Positions 31,094-39,010 of a stretch of 40,083 nucleotides of DNA are shown in pieces. The position numbers were made by a program, and so were the translations under genes. The first letter of the stretch is position 1. Each line of letters opens with the position of its first letter. The notes under the pieces are model-generated. The model had not been told where the DNA came from. It searched no databases and worked only from the letters and a program-made list of their open reading frames with translations. The DNA lies in NCBI RefSeq assembly GCF_000282655.1, contig NZ_AKIV01000051.1:1-40083 (forward strand), given 5' to 3'. The DNA is from Polaromonas sp. CF318 (GTDB lineage: Bacteria; Pseudomonadota; Gammaproteobacteria; Burkholderiales; Burkholderiaceae_C).

Positions 31094-33244
31094 ATGACCA
31101 CCACCTCACTGATTTCTCCGAACCGCCGCACCTTCCTCAAGACCTCGTCGGCCCTGACCGTTGCAGGCAGCGGGCTGATGCTGGGCGTTACGCTGGGCGT
31201 CCCCTCGGCCGCGCAGGCCGCGGGCACGCTTTACACCCCGAATGCCTGGGTGCACATCGCCGACGACAACACCATCACGCTGATCTCGGCGCGCTCCGAA
31301 ATGGGGCAGGGCGTTTACACCTCCATGCCCATGCTGATCGCCGAAGAGCTCAATGTCGACATCCGCAAGGTCAAGGTCGCGATCGCGCCACCGGGCAAGG
31401 TCTATACCAATGCCTTGCTGGGCGCGCAGATCACCGGCGGCTCGACCTCGGTGCGCGACGGCTGGGAGAAGCTGCGCATTGCCGGCGCGCAGGTGCGCAG
31501 CATGCTGGTCTCAGCGGCGGCCGCGAAATGGAATGTGGATGCGGCCACGCTCAAGGCCGAGAACGGCATGGTCATAGGCCCGAATGGCAAGAAGGCGACC
31601 TACGGCTCGCTGGCCGAGGCGGCCTCCAAACTGCCGGTGCCCGAGAAGGTGGCGCTGAAGGACCCGAAAGATTTCACGGTCATCGGCAAGCCCACCAAGC
31701 GGCTGGACACGCCCATGAAGGTCAACGGCACGGCCGAGTTCGGCATCGATGTGAAGCTGCCCGGCATGGTGTACGCCAGCCTGCAGCAATGCCCGGTGAT
31801 TGGTGGCAAGGTCACCAGCTTTGACGCCGCCAAGGCCAAGGCCATGCCCGGCGTGATTGACGTGGTGCAGATTCCCGACGGTGTGGCCGTGGTGGCCGAC
31901 AGCTACTGGCATGCTTTCAAGGCGCGCCAGGCACTGACGGTGCAGTGGGACGAAGGCCCGGTCGCGGCCATCAGCCATACCAGCATGCTGGAGGGCATAC
32001 GCAAGGCGGCCGACAGCGGCAAGATGATTCCCATCGTGGCGCCCAAGGGCGACACGGCGGGCGCGATGAAGGGCGCGGCCAAGACGGTCAAGGCCGAGTA
32101 CGTGTCGCCGCTGCTGGCGCATGCCACGCTGGAGCCCATGAACTTCACGGCCGACTACAGGAACGGCAAGATCCTGCTGATAGGCCCGACGCAGTTCCAG
32201 CAGGGCGCCGAGGGCAGTGTGGCGGCGGCGCTGGGCATCAAGCCTGAGGACATCACGCTGAAGACGACCTTCCTGGGCGGCGGCTTCGGCCGGCGGCTGG
32301 AGCTGGACTTCATCGTGCAGGCGGCGCAGATCTCCAAGGCCGTGGGCAAGCCCGTCAAGCTGCTCTGGAGCCGCGAGGACGACACCACGCACGACTTCTA
32401 CCGGCCCATGGCGGTGAATCAGCTCTCGGCCGGCCTGGGGGCCGACGGCAAGCCGGTGGCGCTCAATTTCAAGGTGACCTCGCAGTCCATCACGCAGCGT
32501 GCCTTCGGCCTGCCCAAGGACACGCTGGACCCGTTTATGGCGGAGGCCGGCGTGATGCCTTACGACATCCCGAACACGCAGTACGACCTGGTGATCCACG
32601 ACAGCGGGCTGCGTGTGGGCTACTGGCGCTCGGTGAGCCATGCGCTCAATGCCTTTGCCAATGAGAGTTTTGTCGATGAAATGGCCCTGGCCGCGGGCAA
32701 GGACCCCTATGCCTACCGCATGTCTTTGCTGGAAAAGCAGCCGCGCTTTGCCAATGTGCTCAAGATGGCGGCCGACAAGTCCGGCTGGGGCACGCCGGCG
32801 CCGGCCGGCCGCAGCCGCGGCATCGCGCTGATGGAGGGCTACGACACCTACATGGCGCAGGTGGCCGAGGTGTCGGTGAAGGACAACCAGGTCACGGTGC
32901 ACAAGATCACGGTGGTGGCCGACCTGGGCCGCATGGTCAACCCCGACACGGTGCAGGCGCAGATCCAGTCCAGCGTGGTCTTCGGCCTGTCGGCGGCGCT
33001 GAACAACCAGATCACGCTGGACAAGGGCCGGGTGCAGCAGACCAATTTCGGCGATTACCCGGTGCTGCGCATGAACGAGTCGCCGGTGATGGACATCACG
33101 ATCGTGCCCAGCACCGAAAAGCCGGGCGGCATCGGCGAGCCGGCGACGGCACTGGTGGCGCCGGCGGTGGCCAACGCGGTGTTCGCGGCCACCGGCAAGC
33201 GGGTGCGCACGCTGCCGCTGAACGACAACCTGGCCAAGGCCTGA
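31094..33244 (+). CDS. molybdopterin-binding large subunit of molybdenum hydroxylase (IorB-type), Tat-exported
   Basis: About 716 residues. NRRTFLKTSSALTVAGSGLML at the N-terminus is a twin-arginine signal, cleaving after AAQAAG, so the enzyme is placed in the periplasm. Molybdopterin-site motifs include MGQGVYTSMPMLIAEEL, GAQITGGSTSVRDGW, the FLGGGFGRRLELDF segment (normally GGGFGxK/R) and the catalytic Glu in PGGIGEPATA near residue 678. Such enzymes hydroxylate aldehydes or N-heterocycles with water as oxygen donor. The substrate is not readable here. The assembly partner gene xdhC follows, so the cofactor-loading machinery is supplied locally. Confidence 0.93.
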   Translation: MTTTSLISPNRRTFLKTSSALTVAGSGLMLGVTLGVPSAAQAAGTLYTPNAWVHIADDNTITLISARSEMGQGVYTSMPMLIAEELNVDIRKVKVAIAPPGKVYTNALLGAQITGGSTSVRDGWEKLRIAGAQVRSMLVSAAAAKWNVDAATLKAENGMVIGPNGKKATYGSLAEAASKLPVPEKVALKDPKDFTVIGKPTKRLDTPMKVNGTAEFGIDVKLPGMVYASLQQCPVIGGKVTSFDAAKAKAMPGVIDVVQIPDGVAVVADSYWHAFKARQALTVQWDEGPVAAISHTSMLEGIRKAADSGKMIPIVAPKGDTAGAMKGAAKTVKAEYVSPLLAHATLEPMNFTADYRNGKILLIGPTQFQQGAEGSVAAALGIKPEDITLKTTFLGGGFGRRLELDFIVQAAQISKAVGKPVKLLWSREDDTTHDFYRPMAVNQLSAGLGADGKPVALNFKVTSQSITQRAFGLPKDTLDPFMAEAGVMPYDIPNTQYDLVIHDSGLRVGYWRSVSHALNAFANESFVDEMALAAGKDPYAYRMSLLEKQPRFANVLKMAADKSGWGTPAPAGRSRGIALMEGYDTYMAQVAEVSVKDNQVTVHKITVVADLGRMVNPDTVQAQIQSSVVFGLSAALNNQITLDKGRVQQTNFGDYPVLRMNESPVMDITIVPSTEKPGGIGEPATALVAPAVANAVFAATGKRVRTLPLNDNLAKA

Positions 33245-33299
33245 GGGGATTGGCCCCGGGCTCGGGCACGGATCAGCGCGGACTGCTAGCATTTGCCGC

Positions 33300-34349
33300 A
33301 TGGACAACATAGATCTCGAAGTTCTGAAAACCTCCTCGCAGTGGCTGGCGGCGGGCCTGCGCTGCGAGCTGGTCACCGTGCTCAAGACCTGGGGCTCCAG
33401 CCCGCGGCCCGAAGGCTCCATGCTGGCGATCTGCGAGGACGGCCGGGTGGTGGGTTCGGTCTCGGGCGGCTGCATTGAAGACGACATGATTGACCGGGCG
33501 CGCCGCGAGGGCCTGGACCGCGCGCGGCCGGCCATCGTCACCTACGGCGTTTCGGCCGACGAGGCGCGCCGCTTCGGCCTGCCTTGCGGCGGCACCATCG
33601 AACTGGCGATTGAGCCGCTGTCGGCGGCCAGCCGCGTGGACGAGCTGCTGCAGCGCCTGCAGGCCGGCGAGCTGGTGGCGCGCCGGCTGGATTTGCATAC
33701 CGGTGCCGTCACCCTGGGCACGGCCCAGCCCAGCCAGTCCATGCAGGTGTCGGAAGCCGCGCTGGTGACCCTGCACGGCCCGCGCTGGCGTTTGCTGATC
33801 ATTGGCGCGGGACAGCTGTCGCGCTTTGTGGCACAGATCGCCCAGGGCATGGACTACGCCGTGACGGTGTGCGACCCGCGCGAGGAATACCGGGACAGCT
33901 GGCAGGTCGAAGGCGTGGAGCTGGCCACCGGCATGCCCGACGACGTGGTGCAGGCCATGAAACTGGACGCGCGCTGCGCGGTGATCGCCCTCACGCACGA
34001 CCCCAAGCTGGACGACCTGGCGCTGATGGAGGCGCTGCGTTCGCCGGCTTTTTACGTGGGCGCGATCGGCTCGCGGCTCAACAACCAGCGCCGCCGCGAG
34101 CGCCTGGCCGAGCACTTCGACATGACGCAGGAAGAACTGGGCAGGCTGCACGGGCCCATAGGCCTGTACATCGGCAGCAAGACGCCGCCTGAGATCGCGA
34201 TTTCCATCCTGGCCGAACTCACGGCGGTGAAGAACCAGGTGGCCTTGCCGCGCGCCGTGGGCGTCGCCGAAGCCAAGGCCCAGGCCGGCCTGGCGCCCAC
34301 GGGCGAGGTGTGCGAATTGCCTGTGCCGGCCGCCAAACCCGCCGCCTAA
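33300..34349 (+). CDS. xdhC: XdhC-family molybdenum cofactor insertion factor
   Basis: A 349-residue protein. The N-terminal XdhC/CoxI domain has GSSPRPEGSMLAICEDGRVVGSVSGGCIEDDMI near residue 30-62, with the conserved Cys in GGCIE. The Rossmann-like C-terminal domain has LLIIGAGQLSRFVAQIA near residue 166, VCDPREEY, and YVGAIGSRLNNQRRRERL, ending LYIGSKTPPEIAISILAELTAVKN. XdhC binds the molybdenum cofactor, protects it during sulfuration and inserts it into the hydroxylase. It is 55 nt after the large-subunit gene on the same strand, and so probably in the same operon. Confidence 0.93.
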   Translation: MDNIDLEVLKTSSQWLAAGLRCELVTVLKTWGSSPRPEGSMLAICEDGRVVGSVSGGCIEDDMIDRARREGLDRARPAIVTYGVSADEARRFGLPCGGTIELAIEPLSAASRVDELLQRLQAGELVARRLDLHTGAVTLGTAQPSQSMQVSEAALVTLHGPRWRLLIIGAGQLSRFVAQIAQGMDYAVTVCDPREEYRDSWQVEGVELATGMPDDVVQAMKLDARCAVIALTHDPKLDDLALMEALRSPAFYVGAIGSRLNNQRRRERLAEHFDMTQEELGRLHGPIGLYIGSKTPPEIAISILAELTAVKNQVALPRAVGVAEAKAQAGLAPTGEVCELPVPAAKPAA

Positions 34350-34361
34350 GCCCCAAGCGCC

Positions 34362-36494
34362 CTAAGCGGCGACCACGTCAAAGGCCGCAGGCGGCAGCCC
34401 GGCGCGTGAGCGCTCGGCCATCACGGTCCAGGCCGATTCCCACTCCCGCACGCGTGCCGCGAGGTCAAACAGCGGCGCCGCGGCCTTGCCCGCCTGCAGG
34501 CTTTGCCGCAGCTGTTGCAGGGCCCGCGGGTCGCGCCCCAGGCGCAGGGCTTCGGCGATGTAGGCGGGCCGGCTTTGCATCACGCATTGCGGCAAACCGG
34601 CCGCGCGAATGATGCTGCCGCCCAGGCGCGAGGCCATGCTCTCGCCCGCGCAGCTCAGGGCCGGAACCCCCATGCGCAAGGCGTCTTCCAGGCCCAGGTT
34701 GGCATTGAAGCGCAAGGTGTCCAGGAACAGGTCGGCATGTTTGAGGCAGGCCAGGGACTGGGCGCGCGTGAGCCTGTGGGTAAAGATGAGGCGGCTTTCG
34801 TGCACGCCGGCGGCATTGGCCTCGCGCACCAGGTTGGCGGCGATGGCCAGGCTGTAGGCGGGCAGCCACAGCACCGCGTCGGGCAGCGAGCGCAGGATTT
34901 TCATCCAGGCGGCGAAGCTGGCCGCATCCAGCATGACCGAGGGCACGGTGGCGCACAGCACCAGGGCGTCGGCCGGCAGGCCGGCTTTTTCACGACTGTC
35001 CCAGCCTTCTTCGGGCGCCTCGCCATGGGCCGCCAGCCAGCAGGTGTGCGGCAGGCGCACGATGGCGCCGTAGGGCGCCAGGTCCAGCCCGTCGGGGTGC
35101 ACAAAACGGTCGGACATGTTGTAGTCGCAGGGTCGCGGCGGGTTGTGGCGGTGCCAGGTGAGCTGGCGCAGCTGCACGGGCGCGACGCGCAGCTCGGGTA
35201 TCTCGGGCCGACACCAGGCGGTGTCGAATGTCATGTCGACAAACACGTCGAGCTGGTCCAGGCGCATGCGACCGGCGGCTTCCACATCCGACATGTGGGC
35301 GATTTCGGTGACGCTGGCGGCATGCGGCTTGAGCATCTCGGCGTGCTCAAGCTCGGGGTGCCGCGTGGGCGAATAAATATGGAGCGCGAAGCGGCTGGTG
35401 TCATGCAGCGCGAGCTGGCGTTTGAGCGCGTGGGCGTGGCGTTCGTCGCGCAGGCTTTGCACCGTCATGCCGATCTGTATGCGTTCGTCGCGCCGGCCCA
35501 CCGGCGCGGCGCGCCGCGCGAAGGGCGGCAGGGCCGACTTCAGGCTTTCGCTGATTTTGGCGACCGAGACGTTGCGCACCTGGGCGAGTTCGTTCTCGTC
35601 CATGTCCAGCATCAGGCCGTAGAACTGCGCGTCGCGCCAGTCGCGGTGCCGACCGGTGCGCAGGCATTCATCCAGCATCTGCCGCAAGGTGGCCGTGAGG
35701 CGTTCGTTTTCCCGCCAGTCGCAGACCGTCATGGCCTCATAGACCTGGCCGCAGTAAAGCTGCCGGGCGTCGGGGAGTTCGCCTTGCGTCAGGCGCAGCT
35801 TGTGGTCCAGGTAGGCCGGCGCGATGGCCCGGCCCAGGAAGTCGCGAAAGTAAGCCAGGGTGTCGGCGTCAAAGCGCAGGCTGGCTTCGCGGGACTTGTC
35901 GAAGTCGCCGTTGAAGGCCAGCACGGCCGCGCCGCGTATGCGTACGTCCAGGTCGTGCGGAAAGCGCAGGGCCGCCGCTTCGAGCGCGGCCAGCGCCTCG
36001 GTGTAGCGCCTGGCGCCGCACAGGTAGTCGCTCAGGTTGACGTGGTAGGGCGCATGGCCGGGATCCTGCGCCAGGCACTTGCGGGCGCAGTCGAGCGCGG
36101 CTTCCCACTGGCCCTGCGCGGCGGCCATCAGCCCGACGTTGTTGAGGGCGCGCGCATGCGAGGGGTCCAGCGCCAGCGCGCGCTGGTAAGCCATGCCGGC
36201 GCGGGCCAGGTCGCCGCAGCTTTCGGCGGCGATGGCCAGGTTGGCCGCACCGTCGGCGGTCTGCAGCAGCGAGGCCTCGACCGAGAGCAGTGCCTTGTAG
36301 GCGGCCACGGGCCGGGAGAGCGCGGACAGCAGCGTGGCGCAGGCCGAGGCGGCGTTGACGTCATCGGGGGCCAGCGCCAGGGCCTGCTCAAAAGCGATCA
36401 GGGCCTGCTCGAGCCGGCCCTGGGCATGCAACTGCGCACCGCGCTGCATCCAGCCTGGGCTGTCCTGCGGAGTGTCCGGGGGCGTGTTGTGCAT
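34362..36494 (-). CDS. TPR-SPINDLY/OGT-type glycosyltransferase
   Basis: A 710-residue protein with tetratricopeptide repeats over about the first 200 residues (for example LEQALIAFEQALALAPDDV and MAYQRALALDPSHARALNNVGL). A GT41-like C-terminal half follows: VDMTFDTAWCRPEIPELRVAPVQLRQLTWHRHNPP, DRFVHPDGLDLAPY, then VLCATVPSVMLDAASFAAWMKIL and DLFLDTLRFNANLGLEDALRMGVPALSC. This pattern matches the O-linked GlcNAc transferase SPINDLY family, although the usual GxPGTTG motif reads HRHNPP here. Bacterial members modify surface proteins or flagella. It is divergent from the glycosyltransferase at 36558. Confidence 0.85.
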   Translation of the reverse strand: MHNTPPDTPQDSPGWMQRGAQLHAQGRLEQALIAFEQALALAPDDVNAASACATLLSALSRPVAAYKALLSVEASLLQTADGAANLAIAAESCGDLARAGMAYQRALALDPSHARALNNVGLMAAAQGQWEAALDCARKCLAQDPGHAPYHVNLSDYLCGARRYTEALAALEAAALRFPHDLDVRIRGAAVLAFNGDFDKSREASLRFDADTLAYFRDFLGRAIAPAYLDHKLRLTQGELPDARQLYCGQVYEAMTVCDWRENERLTATLRQMLDECLRTGRHRDWRDAQFYGLMLDMDENELAQVRNVSVAKISESLKSALPPFARRAAPVGRRDERIQIGMTVQSLRDERHAHALKRQLALHDTSRFALHIYSPTRHPELEHAEMLKPHAASVTEIAHMSDVEAAGRMRLDQLDVFVDMTFDTAWCRPEIPELRVAPVQLRQLTWHRHNPPRPCDYNMSDRFVHPDGLDLAPYGAIVRLPHTCWLAAHGEAPEEGWDSREKAGLPADALVLCATVPSVMLDAASFAAWMKILRSLPDAVLWLPAYSLAIAANLVREANAAGVHESRLIFTHRLTRAQSLACLKHADLFLDTLRFNANLGLEDALRMGVPALSCAGESMASRLGGSIIRAAGLPQCVMQSRPAYIAEALRLGRDPRALQQLRQSLQAGKAAAPLFDLAARVREWESAWTVMAERSRAGLPPAAFDVVAA

Positions 36495-36557
36495 AGCCCG
36501 GATTATGTGGCAGCGGCCCCTGTATCAACAGGGGATCGCAGGGATAATCGGCGCAGC

Positions 36558-37568
36558 ATGAACGCTCCTTCCGTACAGCCCACCACCCTGCACCTGCTCG
36601 GGCGTTTCAGCGAGGCCTTTACCGGCGCGGAACGCGAGCTGCTGGACATACGGCGACTGCTGGAGGGGCGCCGGCCGGTCAAGCTTTGGTCCGACGTGCC
36701 GCCGCATCCGGTCTACGCGGGGCAGGGGATCGCGACCATACAGCCTTTTGCCCAGCAGTTTCCCCGGGGCGGCACCTTGCTGATCGCCGGTGTGCACATG
36801 CGGCCCGGCATCTGGCTCAAGTACGCCGCATTCGAAAAAATCATCCTGTTCTACAACCTGGCCAACCATGCGCAGCTGTTTGCCGCCCTGGAAGCCCTGC
36901 GCGACAGCACGGGCCTGGACCCGGAGCTGGTGTTCGTCTCCAGGATGCTGCAGCTCAGCGTGGGCCTGCCCGGCCGCATCGCGCGCAGCCTGATGGATCT
37001 GCAGCCTTTTCTCGCGGTGGCGGATGAACGTTTTGCGCATGCCGCAAAGCGGCCTTTCACGGTGGGGCGCGTCAGCCGCGATGCGCCGGACAAACACCAC
37101 CCGGAAGACCCGGCGCTGTACCGCATGCTGGCCAGCCGCGGCCTGAAAGTGCGCATCATGGGCGGCAGCTGCCTGGCGGCCGCGCTGCAAGGCGTCGAGG
37201 GGGTGGAACTGCTGCCGGCCGGCGCCGAGAGCGCGGCCGATTTTTACCGCTCGCTTGACGCCTTCTTCTACCGCACGGGAGCTTCCACGGAGGCCTACGG
37301 CCGGGTGGTGGTGGAGGCCATGGCGGCCGGGCTGCCGGTGGTGGCCCATGCCCGCGGCGGTTATGCCGAAGTCATGGCGCACACGGTGTCCGGTCTGCTG
37401 GTGCAGTCCCAGGAGGAGGCCTATGACGCGGTGATGCGGCTGGCAGGCGACGCCGGGCTGTGCCGGCAAATGGGCGAGGCGGGCAGGGCACAGGCGCTGG
37501 CCGTGCATGGCCCTGAGGCCACGCGGCGCGAGATGGCTTTTTACCTGGAGCCTGGCGCGGCTTCTTGA
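36558..37568 (+). CDS. GT4-like glycosyltransferase
   Basis: About 336 residues. Visible markers are FVSRMLQLSVGLPGRIARSL, then TVGRVSRDAPDKHHPED as the start of the second Rossmann domain, IMGGSCLAAALQG, and the family's active-site EAYGRVVVEAMAAGLPVVAHARGGYAEV near residue 250-277 (Glu-x7-Glu). This last segment is the GT4 signature. The N-terminal acceptor-binding half is short. The start ATG lies 63 nt from the divergent SPINDLY-type gene, so a shared control region is likely. It may act on protein or polysaccharide; the acceptor is unknown. Confidence 0.85.
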   Translation: MNAPSVQPTTLHLLGRFSEAFTGAERELLDIRRLLEGRRPVKLWSDVPPHPVYAGQGIATIQPFAQQFPRGGTLLIAGVHMRPGIWLKYAAFEKIILFYNLANHAQLFAALEALRDSTGLDPELVFVSRMLQLSVGLPGRIARSLMDLQPFLAVADERFAHAAKRPFTVGRVSRDAPDKHHPEDPALYRMLASRGLKVRIMGGSCLAAALQGVEGVELLPAGAESAADFYRSLDAFFYRTGASTEAYGRVVVEAMAAGLPVVAHARGGYAEVMAHTVSGLLVQSQEEAYDAVMRLAGDAGLCRQMGEAGRAQALAVHGPEATRREMAFYLEPGAAS

Positions 37569-37577
37569 GGTGGCGGT

Positions 37578-38933
37578 TTAAGGCGCCTGGAAGATGGCCG
37601 AGCCCGAATAAGAGCCCGCCGGCGAGATCGCGCCGGTGTAGATCAGGCCGGCACGGTTGGCGTTCGGGCCGGTGAACATGCCCTTGACGGCGCCGCTGCC
37701 GCTGGAAAAACTGGAGCTCGAGAAGTAAACGAAGTTTTCCACCACGTTGCCGAAGGAGGTGTTGATGTTCACGCTGAGCATGGGGCCTCCGGGCTGGACC
37801 GGGTCGAAATTGACCGAGAAGGTTGCACTGTTGAGCGTCCCGCTGGTGCCGGTGTAGGTCGTCGGTGCCGAGCCGCCGATCAGGGTGTAGCTGGAAATGC
37901 CCACGGTGGTGGGCAGGACCGGCGTGGCCTGGCCGACGATGTAGTGCAACTGGGCCAGGTTGGTGGAACCGTTCTTGGTCGCGGTAGCCCAGTTCCCCCA
38001 TCCGATGAAGTCGTTGGTGGCCATGGAGCCGAAGGAGCCGGCCGCGGTGTTGACGGTGGGTTTGAAGACGTTGCCCGAGGACTCGAACTCGCTGACCTTG
38101 CCGGTGTTCATCACGACGGAGGCGGAGGCCACCGGGCCGGTGAAGCTGCCGTTGGGGTCGGAGGTGACCGGTGGAATGTGGTAATGGGCGACCGCCGTCA
38201 GGTTGGTGAAGGTGCCGGTGTTGGGATCGGCCACGGGTGTGGACGCAGGCGGTTTTTCGACGATGGCGGCCCCGCCGTCGCTGTTGACCTTGTCGCCCAC
38301 GGTGACCGGGTCGCGCTCGGGCGCGGGCGTGGGAACATTGGCCCGTACGTTGGTGCGTACGGGCGCGTCGGTGTTGTTGATCACCCGCACCGATTCGCCG
38401 GCCGTCAGGCCCACGCAGCCGCCGGCATTGCAGACCTCGATGGCGTCCAGCTCGGTCGTCACCCCCAGCGAACCGTCGGGGTTGTAGCCCACATTGAAGC
38501 CGGAGCCGCGTATGCCTATGGTGGCCGTGGTGGTGGTGACCTTGTAGTTTTCACGGTTGCGCTTGCCGATCAGGCCGGTGATGGCCCGCATGCTGCCGCG
38601 CAGCAGGTCGACCAGGAAACGGTCTTCCTTGGGATCGGCCTTGTCGACATAGTTGGCCACCTTGAATTCGGTGTTGGGCTGCAGGGATACCAGGCCGCCG
38701 TCGGTGAAGCGCACTTGCGCGCGCCCGCTGGCGCCGGTCAATATGGCCTGGCCGCTCTCGATGTCCTTGCCCTTGACCAATGCCGTGGTGCCGCCGTCCG
38801 CGCGGCGCACATTGACATCGCCGGCGATGAACTGGGCCACGCCCGCGGAAGGCGCTGCCAAAGCCTGCAGCGGGTAAATGGCGGCCAGCGCCATGGCCAG
38901 GGCGGTGTGTTGGAGCTTGATGTGCGGGGTCAT
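37578..38933 (-). CDS. FecR-domain protein with beta-rich C-terminal domain (complete copy)
   Basis: A 451-residue exported protein: a signal peptide (ALAMALAAIYPLQALA), then a FecR domain (about 30-160) with GDVNVRRADGG, GQAILTGASGRAQVRFTDGGLVSLQPNTEFKV, LLRGSMRAITGLIGKRNRENYKVTTTTATIGIRGSGFNV. A proline-rich linker with TPAPERDPV follows. The last ~200 residues are Ser/Thr/Gly-rich beta sequence with DFIGWGNWA, and end in a KGMFTGPNANRAGLIY...GSAIF motif that recalls the barrel domain of TbpB-type surface lipoproteins. The FecR part probably folds in the periplasm; here no anti-sigma helix or sigma factor gene is seen. It is paralogous to the next gene. Confidence 0.85.
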   Translation of the reverse strand: MTPHIKLQHTALAMALAAIYPLQALAAPSAGVAQFIAGDVNVRRADGGTTALVKGKDIESGQAILTGASGRAQVRFTDGGLVSLQPNTEFKVANYVDKADPKEDRFLVDLLRGSMRAITGLIGKRNRENYKVTTTTATIGIRGSGFNVGYNPDGSLGVTTELDAIEVCNAGGCVGLTAGESVRVINNTDAPVRTNVRANVPTPAPERDPVTVGDKVNSDGGAAIVEKPPASTPVADPNTGTFTNLTAVAHYHIPPVTSDPNGSFTGPVASASVVMNTGKVSEFESSGNVFKPTVNTAAGSFGSMATNDFIGWGNWATATKNGSTNLAQLHYIVGQATPVLPTTVGISSYTLIGGSAPTTYTGTSGTLNSATFSVNFDPVQPGGPMLSVNINTSFGNVVENFVYFSSSSFSSGSGAVKGMFTGPNANRAGLIYTGAISPAGSYSGSAIFQAP

Positions 38934-39010
38934 GGTGGTTTCTCCGGGTATTTTTTAAGCGGTGCGCACTGGGCTATTGGGCTGATGTGACGAGCTAAGG
39001 GTGGTCCTGC

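Noticed and set aside
31511..33541. 676-codon minus-strand frame
   Set aside because: Antisense to the molybdenum hydroxylase large subunit, whose motifs and catalytic Glu are complete; the translation has no recognisable domain.
34503..36557. N-terminal extension of the GT4 glycosyltransferase frame by ~685 codons
   Set aside because: The extension is antisense to the TPR-SPINDLY gene; the ATG at 36558 begins a normal glycosyltransferase.
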